64,000 bases of DNA from Cryptomeria japonica. Lineage: Eukaryota; Streptophyta; Pinopsida; Cupressales; Cupressaceae. This document shows, piece by piece, positions 36,210 to 46,306 of this stretch. Location: the NCBI RefSeq assembly GCF_030272615.1, contig NC_081413.1:446628538-446692537 (forward strand). The letters are read 5' to 3'. The notes beneath the pieces are model-generated. The model did no database searches. It worked only from the letters and a program-made list of their open reading frames with translations, and was not told the origin of the DNA. A program made the position numbers and the translations under genes. The first letter of the stretch is position 1; each line of letters starts with the position of its first letter.

Positions 36210-38676
36210 TACTTGTTCCCTATTTCCACAGTTTTTAGACTGTATGGTTTCAGAGGCACTCCATTTTGGTTGCGATATCAAGTCCCACTAAAAGTAGGAA
36301 TTGCAGAAATATTTAGGTAGATTGGAGTGTGCAAGAGGCAGAGCTATCTAATAGAGGAAAAGGACCATTTTCCCTATAGTAACAATAGCACACCAGTTTG
36401 TGATTACCAAAGGAGGATGGAAGTGCTTTGAGGATTTCTTTCAACCCTACCATTTGTCCACTGCAGTGTCAAGGTTTTCGGGCCCTGAAGAATTCTTTAA
36501 TAATATGTTTGAGAAGAGGGCAGCATGCAAAGGCAGACCTCACCAATTCCAATTCCCTGAAGATCTCATCAGAAATGAGTTTGATTTGGATGAGCAGGAG
36601 ATGAGGAAAGAGAAATGGGTAGCCTATAAGAAGGCTCTAGACTTTGTGCATCAATTTGACACCAGTTATGACCCTTTAACTAGTTTTCACCCTTTTGAGG
36701 AAAAGACAAAATTCTTAATTCTTTGTTTTGAAGATTTAGTGCAAAAATTGAAAGAGAAGAGGGAAGCAGTGATTAAAAATAACCCTAAGAAGGCAAGACT
36801 AGTTTTATCTAGGTCTACATCTGCTAAAGCAATCCCTCTGGTTGATTATGTTTTACATAAGAAATCCAAGTACAGCATGCTAGTGCTAACAACAAGGGAG
36901 CCTTCTACTTCAATAGGAAAGAGAAAAATACAAGATATCATTGACATTCAGGATTCCCCAAAGAAGCAAAGGGTGGGAAAGGAAGTGCAATCTAATGAGC
37001 CATTGTATTCCTCATCTCAATCCTCTATTCATATAGGAGATGAACAAGCAATAGCTGAGCAATTATTACGGTGAGGGAGTCTTGGAGAGATAGCTTATAC
37101 TTTTGATGAAATAGAGGATGGAATGCCTCAAGAGCTAGAAGATGCCAAGATGAACATAACCACCAATGAGGTCAAAGGCTAGGAACTAGATCCTGCCATT
37201 AAATAGGCCAGTGAGGAATTCTTAGCTGATAGTAAATTTGTCACCTCAGGAGCTTTCATGTAGTTTGTGTGGAAGTAGAATATTGATAAGTTTAATGCCA
37301 GATGTGAGAAGAGGAAGGGTGAGCAGCCCCACAAGGATGCATCTATGGTGGAGGAGGAAATAAAGAAATAAATGGTCACTGAGTTTAAGACTATCACTCC
37401 TGAGCAAGGAAGGGAAATGGTAGCAAAGGCCGGTGTACTCATCCTACTTGAATGGGATATAGTAGATGTCTTGGTTCTAGAGGCAGTCAGGAAAGAAACC
37501 AAGACTATGGAAGGTGTAACCTTTAGCAAAGATGATGCTTCCTTGGTCATGTGGTCTCTGAAGAGAGATGAAAATAAAAGGAAAAAAGATGCCCTAGAGT
37601 CTAGCTACCTTGGAGGTATGATAGTGAAAAGAGTGCAAAATAATGGAGTGGTGGAGGCTGCTAACATAGTCTTAGAGACTACATAGTTCAGTGTTGTAGT
37701 GGCAGAGAAAGAAGAAATGGAAAAGGTAGTCCTCCAAACTAAGTTAGAGACTATCCTGAAAGCCTACAATGATGCCAAAGGAGAAGTAATGAGCTAAGAC
37801 ACTATTATTGCTAATTTGAGAAGCCAATTGGCAAGTCAATACCATCGAGGTGAGTCCTCAACATTGATGATTGCTTCTTCTCCTGTACATCCTCCCTCTA
37901 CTATCCCTATCATTGAATTTCCACCTTCTCCTGCACCTTCTAGTTCCCAATCAGTTGAGATCACTCCTCATGAGTTGGAGAAGCTAAAACAGGCTCAAAC
38001 CCTGTTTGCAAATAAATATGAAGAGAGAGTGAGGGCCACAATTTTGAATTTTGCTGACACTATAGGTTCATCACTAGTTTACAACAATATGAGCAAATTT
38101 TTGGATATGTGGAATGAGCTAAATGGAGACAAGGCTATTCTAATGCCTATTTTGGACAAGTGGAAGCCTAGAGAGGAGGACTTAGAACTTATTTGTGTAT
38201 CTGATTATGAGGCAGGGGTTGACCCCATTATCAAATCTAGTTGTGACATGACAAAGGACCTGGGAAAGTTAGTAGGAGTGGATAATGCAGAAAGGAAGAT
38301 CAACTTGTACAAAAAGGAGTACACTGAGCAAGTATTTGAATTATTTCTAGGGGGTTTTGCCAGTCCAACTCAATTGAAGGACAAACAGATATGGCTTAAT
38401 GAATTAGAAGCCATCCTATCATTAAGAATAAAAGGAATCATTAGCACAGATGATACCTCCCTATTTGTCAGAACAATTGAGGAGATAGAAAATATTAAGT
38501 CACACTATGGTTTCCTAAATACAGAGGTAAATAAAATGAGGCACTCTTGGAAGAGATTAGCAAAGACAAAAGGGAAAGTTTTTAATCACTCATGGCCTAC
38601 TGATGAAGTGTACCAAGAGTGGATGATAAAATATACTATACTAGATGCAGAGGTTCAAGAAGAAGCCGTAGAATGA
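36210..38676 (+). pseudogene. LTR ORF of F, C-terminal part
   Basis: Continues 4326-5432 in frame at TAC TTG (YLFPISTVF). A stop and a frameshift lie near 36320-36400. Then open stretches: 36400-37074 (ITKGGWKCFEDFFQPY, HQFQFPEDLIRNEFDLDEQE, an SV40-like basic motif PKKQRVGK near 36960), a broken stretch with three TAGs (37070-37370), 37372-37686 (DVLVLEAVRKETK, LVMWSLKRDE), and 37816-38676 (Pro-rich PPSTIPIIEFPPSP linker, then a helical C-terminal domain ending NHSWPTDEVYQEW). The C-terminal 286-codon ORF is intact. The basic motif would fit nuclear import of the protein; that is inference. Confidence 0.78.
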
Positions 38677-39629
38677 CAACCACTGAAAAGGGGCCATTAG
38701 AAAGTGGAAAATATTTTATACTTCTTTTTCAAACAAGAAGTTTGTTGTAACAAACCTTTTGAAAAGGTCTGAAGCTTGTATGTATCCATGCTATTAAAAA
38801 TGGATACAAGGACTAGTAAAAAGAGGATCGCAAGAATTTGTAAAGAAACTCTGCAGAAATATATCTAGGATTTTCTAGTTTTACAAAAAATATTCTGAGT
38901 TTTGTAATCCTTTTCAAAATTTAATATCAATATACAGGCCATGAACTTTCAAGCTTAGAATTTGTGTTGTCTTCTAGTTTTCTTTCAATAATTTACTGGT
39001 TTCAACTTGGGTAATCTAGGGTTATTCATTTGAACATGGATTGTAATGCAGTCTTTAATAGATGTGTTTCTTAGCTTTTCTCTTCAAGAGGGAAATTAAA
39101 TATGCAAGAAATACCTCTATCAGTAAGTTACTTTGTCGGAGGCTTTGAATTTGATGAACATTGTCTAGTCCAATAAGGAAAAATTCTTATATATGTCAGG
39201 CATGTATGGGCTTGATAGAATTCGAGGTGATTAGATGTATGGAGATGTTTAATTGTGAAATCCTTATTTAACTTAGATGACTCTGTGGCCTGGACAAGGC
39301 ACTGGTATCAGTTGTAGCTATCTTTCTACATTTCTTGTAGATCAATCCTGAACATGAGCATAAACTTTACCTCATTATTTCAGTTTGTGTTAAGGCGATA
39401 GGATTCATTGGTTTTGGACTGATTTACTGTGGATCTATTTTAAAAGTGTGAATTCATTCACAAGAGGTATACCCACCTGAACTTTGGATAAGTTCAAAGT
39501 GTAGAAGGTTTGTAAAAAAACCTTGTCATATGTTGCTCTAAGGTTCTTTTTCCTTGATCTCTTTGTTCACAGATAGAGTTATTAATTTCTTATAGGGGAT
39601 AAATAGGGAATCAGAATTTGAGAACAACA
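36210..39629 (+). mobile_element. Solo LTR F, right part
   Basis: Continues F after G. Carries the C-terminal two thirds of the LTR ORF to 38676, then ~950 bases of non-coding LTR ending GAGAACAACA at 39629. The right TSD TAATC follows at 39630-39634, and E ORF2 resumes. Confidence 0.9.
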
Positions 39630-39634
39630 TAATC
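39630..39634. repeat. Right TSD of F (TAATC)
   Basis: Exact copy of 2688-2692. Confidence 0.92.
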
Positions 39635-40232
39635 TACTGGCATGTGTAACTTTGTATCCAAGAATCATGCTAATGAACCTTACATTGGTATCCTTTACAT
39701 CATTTACTCTTAGGTATCTCTTGTCAAAGGTTGCACTGGTTAGGGTCATTATAGTGTCATTTGGAACCTTTTTAGTCTTGTCAGGCCTACTACCAATGGA
39801 AGGTAAGCCTGTTAGTTCCCTAACTACTTCTTTGGTTATCTTGTGAGTTTAATCCAACCAAAAGAACTCTCCATGAACTTTGCTTAACACAATCCTTATA
39901 ACATCCTTTGGAAAATCAGGAATACTGAGAATTTCCACAAAACCTAGGGTTTCAACTATCTTATGTTCTAGTTTAACATTTCCATTTACATCACATATAA
40001 TAGTCCTGTACATGTTCTTAATTTCATCATCTCCTAGTTCTTCTATATGAAAATGTATTTAGATTCTAGGATCCTCAACATAAGCAACTCCTTTGGGTAT
40101 TTTTGAAAAAGTTCCCAGGGTATCATCTTTCTTCGTAATTTTGAGAATAATCTTAAATATGGGTCTAGGGCACTTAACAACTTCAATTATAGTAGGGTTT
40201 GCAATGAATTCAGGTGCAAAGGAGGAAGCCAT
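39635..40232 (-). pseudogene. E accessory ORF2, N-terminal part
   Basis: Starts at ATG 40232 (MASSFAPEFI), matching the start of the homologue in A (MASSSSVPKFI, 45209). About 200 codons, with stops at two places, up to the F insertion; continues at 2692. Blocks shared with A: GTFSKIPKGV..EDP, VETLGFVEIL, VLSKVHGEFFWLD, LPSIGSRPDK, LRVNDVKD and MILGYKV. Function unknown; see the C-terminal part at 492-2692. Confidence 0.78.
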
Positions 40233-40569
40233 TGTTATAAATACCTTAATCTGCCTTTAGGTATGAGTGTTTGAATGATTTTCTTTACTTCTCACTGTGG
40301 ATGCCTTCGCTTGGGATTTTTGCGCTCTAAGGAAGTTTGAATGCTTGGTGAATGAAAAGAGACCCAAAACATTTTCTTTATAATGTCATTTCCTCACATT
40401 TAACGCCTGTTGGTTAAGTCAAACTTAACACATCTGCCAGTAAATAAGTATTTCAACTTTTCATCATCAACCGAGGGTAAATTAGAATGTTTTTCAATTT
40501 GTTTCCATACCCCCAAAAGGTTTCTTTTCAATTAGATGAAGAATCTCCTCTCCGTGGAGTGATACTTTG

Positions 40570-41634
40570 TTATATTGGTGAAGGAATAGCTTCATTAACA
40601 TTCATATCTGACTTTCTGATCCATTGTTTAGAAAATTCTTGCTTTACTTCTTCAACCTTTTCTTTACCCTTCAAACTGGGTCCTTTGTTATTTGTCGGTG
40701 ATGCCTTCTAAATTTTTTTGCAATATGTCCAATCTTGTTACAAGTATAACAAGTCACATTATTTTTCTGAATAGCTTTTCCATATCCTATGCCAGTATGT
40801 GTTCTGCATTGATTAGATAAGTGTCCAAATCTTCCACAAACATAACATCTTACATTCATTCTGCAATTTTCTGAGTTGTGACCATCTTTGTTGCATTTAG
40901 AACATTGACCGGTGGGTGTATTGGAGTTTTGATAGTTTCTAGATCTACACTGATTTTCTCTATGACCATACTTGTTACAGTTAAAGAATTTTCCATTGAA
41001 TTTGTAGGCATTAGGTTGTCTTACCAGTTTACTGTGATCATGATTGTTTGCAGTACTAGAGCTTTCACCAACTACAGATCCAAAGCCATTAGTATCTCCA
41101 TTAGGTTTCTAATTTTTCAACATGTCATCAAGTTCTTCTGAACTTTTCTTGAATTTCTCCTTGTGTTCATTTATAGTAGCCAACTCATTTTCCAAGAAAT
41201 TTTTCTGTCTCATGAGTTCAGTTTTATCATGCTCCAAGTGAATTATATATGTCTTCAACATATCATTTTCATGACTGAGTCTTAGATTTTCATTTCCAGC
41301 ATCATTAATTCTCCTAGCCAAGTCATCTTCATTCTTCTTTCAGTCTTCAATGTCTTTACAAAACCTCATAGTCATATCTTGCATTTCATTCTTCAAGGCC
41401 ATGTTATCCTGCTTCAACTTGCTTACAAGATCATTAAGTTTCTTTTTCATCATCATCACTCTATATCTTCTCATGAAGTTCTCTTCTTTTGTTCTTAGCA
41501 ATAGTGAGATTCTCCTAAAGTCCTTGAATCATTTCCTGTGCAGCCATCAGATCATCTTTAAGTTTCATATTCTTCAACTTTTTTGCATCATAGTCTGAAA
41601 GAGTTGTTTCCAATTGCTTTCTCAAATTTTCCAT
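40570..41634 (-). pseudogene. gag: E gag with zinc knuckles
   Basis: Starts at ATG 41634 (MENLRKQLETTL), 52 bases inside the PBS, and ends at TAA 40570. The N-terminal ~190 residues are a coiled coil (for example NDMLKTYIIHLEHDKTELMRQ, interrupted for reading at 41109-41321). Then four knuckles in tandem in the order CNKYGHRENQC (first Cys replaced by Phe), CSKCNKDGHNSENC, CYVCGRFGHLSNQC and CYTCNKIGHIAKKF (last Cys lost). CCHC knuckles bind nucleic acid in gag nucleocapsids. There are several stops and frameshifts in the coiled-coil part. No protease, integrase or RT follows. The A copy (43794-44906) is better preserved. Confidence 0.82.
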
Positions 41635-41685
41635 CTCTACCGGTGTCAGAATCTTCCTCAAGTTGTTAGGCTTTTGAAAATAGAG

Positions 41686-41703
41686 GATCAAGCTTTGATA
41701 CCA
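41686..41703 (-). other. Primer-binding site of E
   Basis: Minus strand TGGTATCAAAGCTTGATC, two bases after the LTR end. It matches the initiator-tRNA-Met type site (TGGTATCAGAGC) usual in plant copia elements, with one mismatch in that core. Confidence 0.85.
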
Positions 41704-41705
41704 AT

Positions 41706-42484
41706 TGTTAGGATTCCCAAAGATACTGAGATGGGGGGGGTAAATCAGTATCTAACCGGTTAATAGATTTTTTAAAGTTATTAAATGAATTGCATTCCAA
41801 AACAGTATACTAGTAAACTAGAATTAATGCAATAAATAAAATCAATAAACACAACATAGAAAGCACACCATAACACAATATTTTTAATGAGGAAACCCAA
41901 TGTGGGAAAAACCTCGGTGGGATTTCTGACCCACAATATTCGCTCACTGGCCAATAAGTGAATATTACTGATACAATAGGGGCCTGCACATGCAGGAAGG
42001 CCAACTGCCTAAAGCTCACTCCTTAAATACAAAAAGGGAAGTCTCACTGACTTACAAAAGTGGATTATATAAATCCAATGTCATGTACTACTTCAGATCA
42101 GCATCCGCTATGCCAGGTTCAGTACCAGTTTAAGTTCTTGCAATAATCATAAACCTTATTCCACAATCTGCCTTAATATTCACACATAATCTCTATCTCT
42201 ACATATTTCCTATTTCATATGTTCTACAAGATCTCATACTTATATATGAGCCTTATTGTAGTTCGACTTGTCGGCTTACAAAAATATTTTATAATTAAAT
42301 ACAAAATACAATAAACAAAATCTTGTCGGCCAGGGTGCCAGTAAACATCTTTGTCGGTGTCGGTGCCAGTGTCTATGCCTATGTCAGTGTCTGTCGGTGT
42401 CCGTTCCATAGGATTGTAAGGTTGCCATCAATACAATACCTTCAATCACCTACAATTTCTCATTGGAGTGTGCATTTGTGAACA
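41706..42484 (-). repeat. 5' LTR of E
   Basis: 779 bp, TGTTCACAAATGC at 42484 to CCTAACA at 41706 on the minus strand. The TATA-like TATATAAG is at 42239-42246 (minus strand). The section 42199-42484 matches window bases 1-285. The right flank begins ATCTC; the matching TSD would lie left of the window. Confidence 0.88.
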
Positions 42485-42872
42485 ATCTCTATAATCACTC
42501 ATGTTGCCAGCACAAAGTACCACAACCATTTGAAACTATTCCACCAAATGTCCTTACTTAGAATCAATAGTGTCCTTTAAATTATTGAGACAGCTGGGAA
42601 TTAGTCACAAACACCCATGATATTGGAGAGTCGCGAGGTCGCACAACTTCACAACTATCAAACTCCTTTAGAAAGTGACCATAAGTCTAATTTCCTGAAG
42701 GTGCCAACATTATGCAAGCTTGTCCAACTTGGTTAGACTATCAGGCAGTTCTAAAAGCTAAGAACTCCATGACAGAAGTTAAGGAATTTGGAAAGACCAC
42801 GATAAGTGCTAAAGAGAAAATCAGAGGAGAGTGTCTTTTCAAAGTTAAAGTTTTTTATAGGTAACAAGATGT
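42485..42872. other. Spacer between E and A
   Basis: 388 bases without an ORF, repeat or motif that I recognise. It is the only sequence in the window not assigned to an element; it may be the original host DNA or a remnant of an older repeat. Confidence 0.5.
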
Positions 42873-43722
42873 TGTTGGCATTATACACTCAGATGAGAAT
42901 ATTTGTTGTTGTCATTGATGGCAACTGACTAGAAACATGGTTCATAGGTTACACCGGCAACAGGCATCATCTATCGGCACCGATAGGCACAACAAAAGTT
43001 ATTCACACCAGCATCCAATCTACATTGACAGAAGGTCTTACTAGCATTCCTAGCCGACATGGAAATTATATTGTTTTGTAATGTAATATTATATTGTATA
43101 GCCGACATGATGTATTGTAAAGACTCATATATGTAGGAGATCTTGTAGGTCATTTTGTAAGTAAGAAAATGTAATTAAGTAATGAATGCAAGCTGTATAT
43201 GAGAGGGAATAACTATATATGCATCATGATGTAATTATTTTATGAGCAAATAAGAGCAAAGCAAAGTGAAGCAATGTTTATGGCAGAGGTATATGATAGA
43301 ACTTCCAACATTGCAGATGCTATTTTCAGCAATACATTGTCATTGGATTTAATCATCCAATTTTGTAGTCAGTGGGACTCCATTTTTGTTGTTGAGTAGT
43401 GAGCTCTACATTGTTGGCCTTCTTGCATGTGCAGGCCCCTATTGTATAAGTAATATTTATTCATATTGGCCATTGAGTAAATATTGTGGGTCACAAGTCC
43501 CACCGAGGTGTTTTCCCTACTGGGTTTCCTCGCCAAAAACATTTGTGTTATGGTGTGCATTGATGGCTATAATTTTGTTTCTCTATATTGCATTATTACT
43601 TGTTTACGGGTATATTAATTTGGGTTATAAAGTTGCAAACAAGTTTAAATCTTTTGTTAACTGGTTAGACACTTATTCACCTCCCCCTATCAGTGTCTTT
43701 GGGACTGATCAAGTATCTAATA
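42873..43722 (+). repeat. 5' LTR of A
   Basis: 850 bp, TGTTGGCATTATAC to TCTAATA (last C of the CA mutated to T). Its 3' ~350 bp (about 43380-43722) align with the reverse complement of 41706-42060 of E; the upstream halves are more diverged. AT-rich TATATATG near 43213 is a candidate TATA box. Confidence 0.85.
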
Positions 43723-43724
43723 TT

Positions 43725-43737
43725 TGGTAGCAGAGCC
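43725..43737 (+). other. Primer-binding site of A
   Basis: TGGTAGCAGAGCC, two bases after the LTR, initiator-Met type with one mismatch to TGGTATCAGAGCC. Confidence 0.82.
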
Positions 43738-43793
43738 TAGTCCTCTATTTGCAGAAGCTTAACAACTTGAGGAAGATTCTGAAACTGGTACCA

Positions 43794-44906
43794 ATGGAAA
43801 GTTTGAGACAATAGTTGAAAGGAGCTCTTGAAGATTTTGATGTAGAAAAATTCAAGAATATCAAACTGGAAGATGAACTTAGAACTGCTCAGGAATTTAT
43901 CAAAGCACTTCAAGATAACGTGGTTATAGAAAAGAATAAGAGAAAAGAATTACATTTGCAATTGCAAAATCAAGATGATGAAGAAAAAGAAACTCTCAGA
44001 GATATTACAGAGAAATTGAGATAAGAGAACAGTAACATGAATAATGAGATGCAATATTTAACCATGAGACTATGCAAGGATATTGAAGATAGAAAGAGGA
44101 ATGAGGAAGATTTGGCCACAAGACTTAATGAAAGATTAGATGAATCTCAAAGGCTTAGTTATGAAAATTATATGCTCAAAACTGATTTGATTCACATGCA
44201 ACATGACAAAGAGGAACTTTTGAGACAAGTTAGCACTTTGGAAAGTGAGTTGGTCACTACAAATGAATACAAAGACAAATTCAAGAAAAGTTCAGATAAC
44301 CTTGATATGCTGAAAAGTTAGAAACCTGATGGAGAAACAATTGGACTTGGATTTAAACATGGAGAAAGTTCTAGGACTGCAAACAATCATGATTACAACA
44401 AAACGGTAAGGCAACCTAATGCTTATTAATTTAATGGGAAATGTTTAAATTGCAACAAATTTGGTCATAGAGAAAATCAGTGCAGATTTAGGAATAATCA
44501 GAATACAAACTTACCCACTGGTCAATGTTCCAAATGCAATAAAAATGGTCATAAGTTATACTATTGCAGAATGAATGTGAAATGCTATATTTGTGGTAGA
44601 TTTGGACATTTATCTAATCAATGCATAACTCAAACTGGTCAAGGTTATGGAAACGTTATTCAAAGAAACAATGTAACTTGTTATGCATGTAACAAGATTT
44701 GGCATATTGCAAAATTTTGTAGAAGTAAGATTGTACTGGTGAACAATAAAGGATCCAATAACAAAGGAAAAGAAAAGGTGACTGAAATCAAGCAAGAATT
44801 TTCTAAACAATGGATTAAGAAGATAGATTAGAGAATTGATGAATCTGTCTCTACACCAGTAGAACAGGGTAATCTTGCACCGGCAGGATATTCTTCATCT
44901 AATTAA
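43794..44906 (+). pseudogene. gag: A gag with four CCHC zinc knuckles
   Basis: One frame of 371 codons from MESLRQ to TAA 44904, with five internal stops and no frameshift. Residues ~10-180 are a long coiled coil (KNIKLEDELRTAQEFIKAL, ENYMLKTDLIHMQHDKEELL). Four zinc knuckles follow: CLNCNKFGHRENQC (44442-44483), CSKCNKNGHKLYYC (44526-44567), CYICGRFGHLSNQC (44583-44624) and CYACNKIWHIAKFC (44679-44720; Gly changed to Trp). All keep C-x2-C-x4-H-x4-C. Most plant copia gags have one or two. The tail is basic (NNKGKEKVTEIKQEFSKQWIKK). A nucleocapsid-like RNA-binding role is inferred from the knuckles; the usual UBN2-type capsid domain is not recognisable. Confidence 0.85.
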
Positions 44907-45208
44907 GGAATAATCCTTAGGGGTAAGGCAACAAATTGAAAATCATGCATTTACCCTCGGTTGGTGGTAAGAAGTTATATTTATTCTTTAGCGGTGGATA
45001 TGTGGAATTTTCACTTCATCGGCGAAGCATTTATTATAGTTGTAAGTTAATTTTTGGTTATAAAGGTTTGATAACTTCTCATTTCAATTCACCAAACATC
45101 CAATCATTCGAATAGAGTGAAATTGAGAAAAGGCATTCTAAAGGCAAAGCAGAAGGTCTTTTTAGAGAATTCAAGGATTTCTTAGTTAAAAGGTATTTAT
45201 CTTTCACA
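44907..45208 (+). other. A inter-ORF region
   Basis: About 300 bases between gag and ORF2, with no coding signal. Confidence 0.5.
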
Positions 45209-46306
45209 ATGGCATCTTCATCTTCTGTTCCTAAATTCATAGAAAAACCTACCATTGTGGAGAACATAAAATGACCTAGATCAATTTTCAAGATCATTCC
45301 TAAGATAGCAAAACTGGATGACTCTATTGGTGCATTTTCTAGAATCCCGAAGGGAGTCACATTTGCTGAAGACCCTATGGAATACATACATTGTTACATA
45401 GAAAGTTTAGGGTCCGAAGATTTGATGAACATGTACATGAATGTAATCACTACCAAGAATGGGGTAGTGAAACCGGAACACAAGGTAGTCGAGGATTTAG
45501 GTTTCATTGATATCCTCCATATGCCAGAATTCTCAGATGAAGCCATCCGCTAAGTCCTTAGTAGGGTTCATGGTGAATTTATTTGGTTGGACTCAGTATT
45601 TAAGATTACCAAGGAAGCTATTAGGGTTGTTACTAGTTTACCCTCCACCGGTTCTAGACCTGACAAGAAGAAGAAAATCCCTAACAAAGAGGTTATGAGC
45701 TTAACTGGAGCTACATTTGACAACTGGTTACTTAGGGTCAATGATATAAAGGATAAAAATGTTAAATTTGCTAGCATGGTCATTGGCTATAAAGTTGGTC
45801 ATATAAATAGGTTGAATTCTATGTCAAGTTCATGCATTCATAGTGCACATGAGATGATATTGAACAATGCAGAGATTGATATTTGTGAATGGTTAAAGGA
45901 TGATCTGTTAGAGAATTTGCATAAGATCAAAGGTGATAAGAAAGGAACCTTTAAATTTGGAAGTCTGTTAATATGTTAAATTATTTACTTTTCAAAAGAG
46001 ATCCCCGATATAGGACATAAGGATTTTGCCTACGATACTTCAGTTGGAAAATAGATAAAAGAGGCAATTAACGCTATGGGATCTGATGGTGATAAGTTGG
46101 TAAAAGACTACTTTAAGAATTTCCAAGCTAAAATGAGACAAATAGAAAGGATTCCCCAAATCATTGTGGATAAATATGATAAATGGATATGCTTTGTAGT
46201 GAAAAGAGATGAACTTTGGATGGAAGCAGTTAGACCTAGAACTATCTAGATTACTAAAATGGAATATGAGGTCGATTCACACATCTTAGATTCATATGCT
46301 AAAATA
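45209..46306 (+). pseudogene. A accessory ORF2, upstream part
   Basis: Begins MASSSSVPKFIEKP at 45209. Stops at about 45272, 45552, 45977, 46051 and 46246; the 45587-45979 segment is open. Key blocks: SRIPKGVTFAEDP, VEDLGFIDIL, VLSRVHGEFIWLD, LPSTGSRPDKKKK, LLRVNDIKD, NAEIDICEWLKDDLLENL, IKGDKKGTFKFGSLLI, IPDIGHKDFAYD and IIVDKYDKWICFVVKRDE. Collinear with E ORF2, which shares most of these residues. Interrupted at 46306, after SYAKI, by solo LTR D. Function unknown. Confidence 0.78.
46302..46306. repeat. Left TSD of D (AAATA)
   Basis: AAATA (AAAATA if six bases are counted), repeated at 47905-47909. Removing D rejoins the protein as SYAKI-LLDASPEP. Confidence 0.88.

Noticed and set aside
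4302-39629. First impression of two separate genes, one on each strand, repeated several times
   Set aside because: LTR ends and TSDs show these are three copies of one LTR ORF, two of them split by nested elements.
42485-42872. The E-A spacer as a gene fragment
   Set aside because: No ORF above chance and no recognisable motif.
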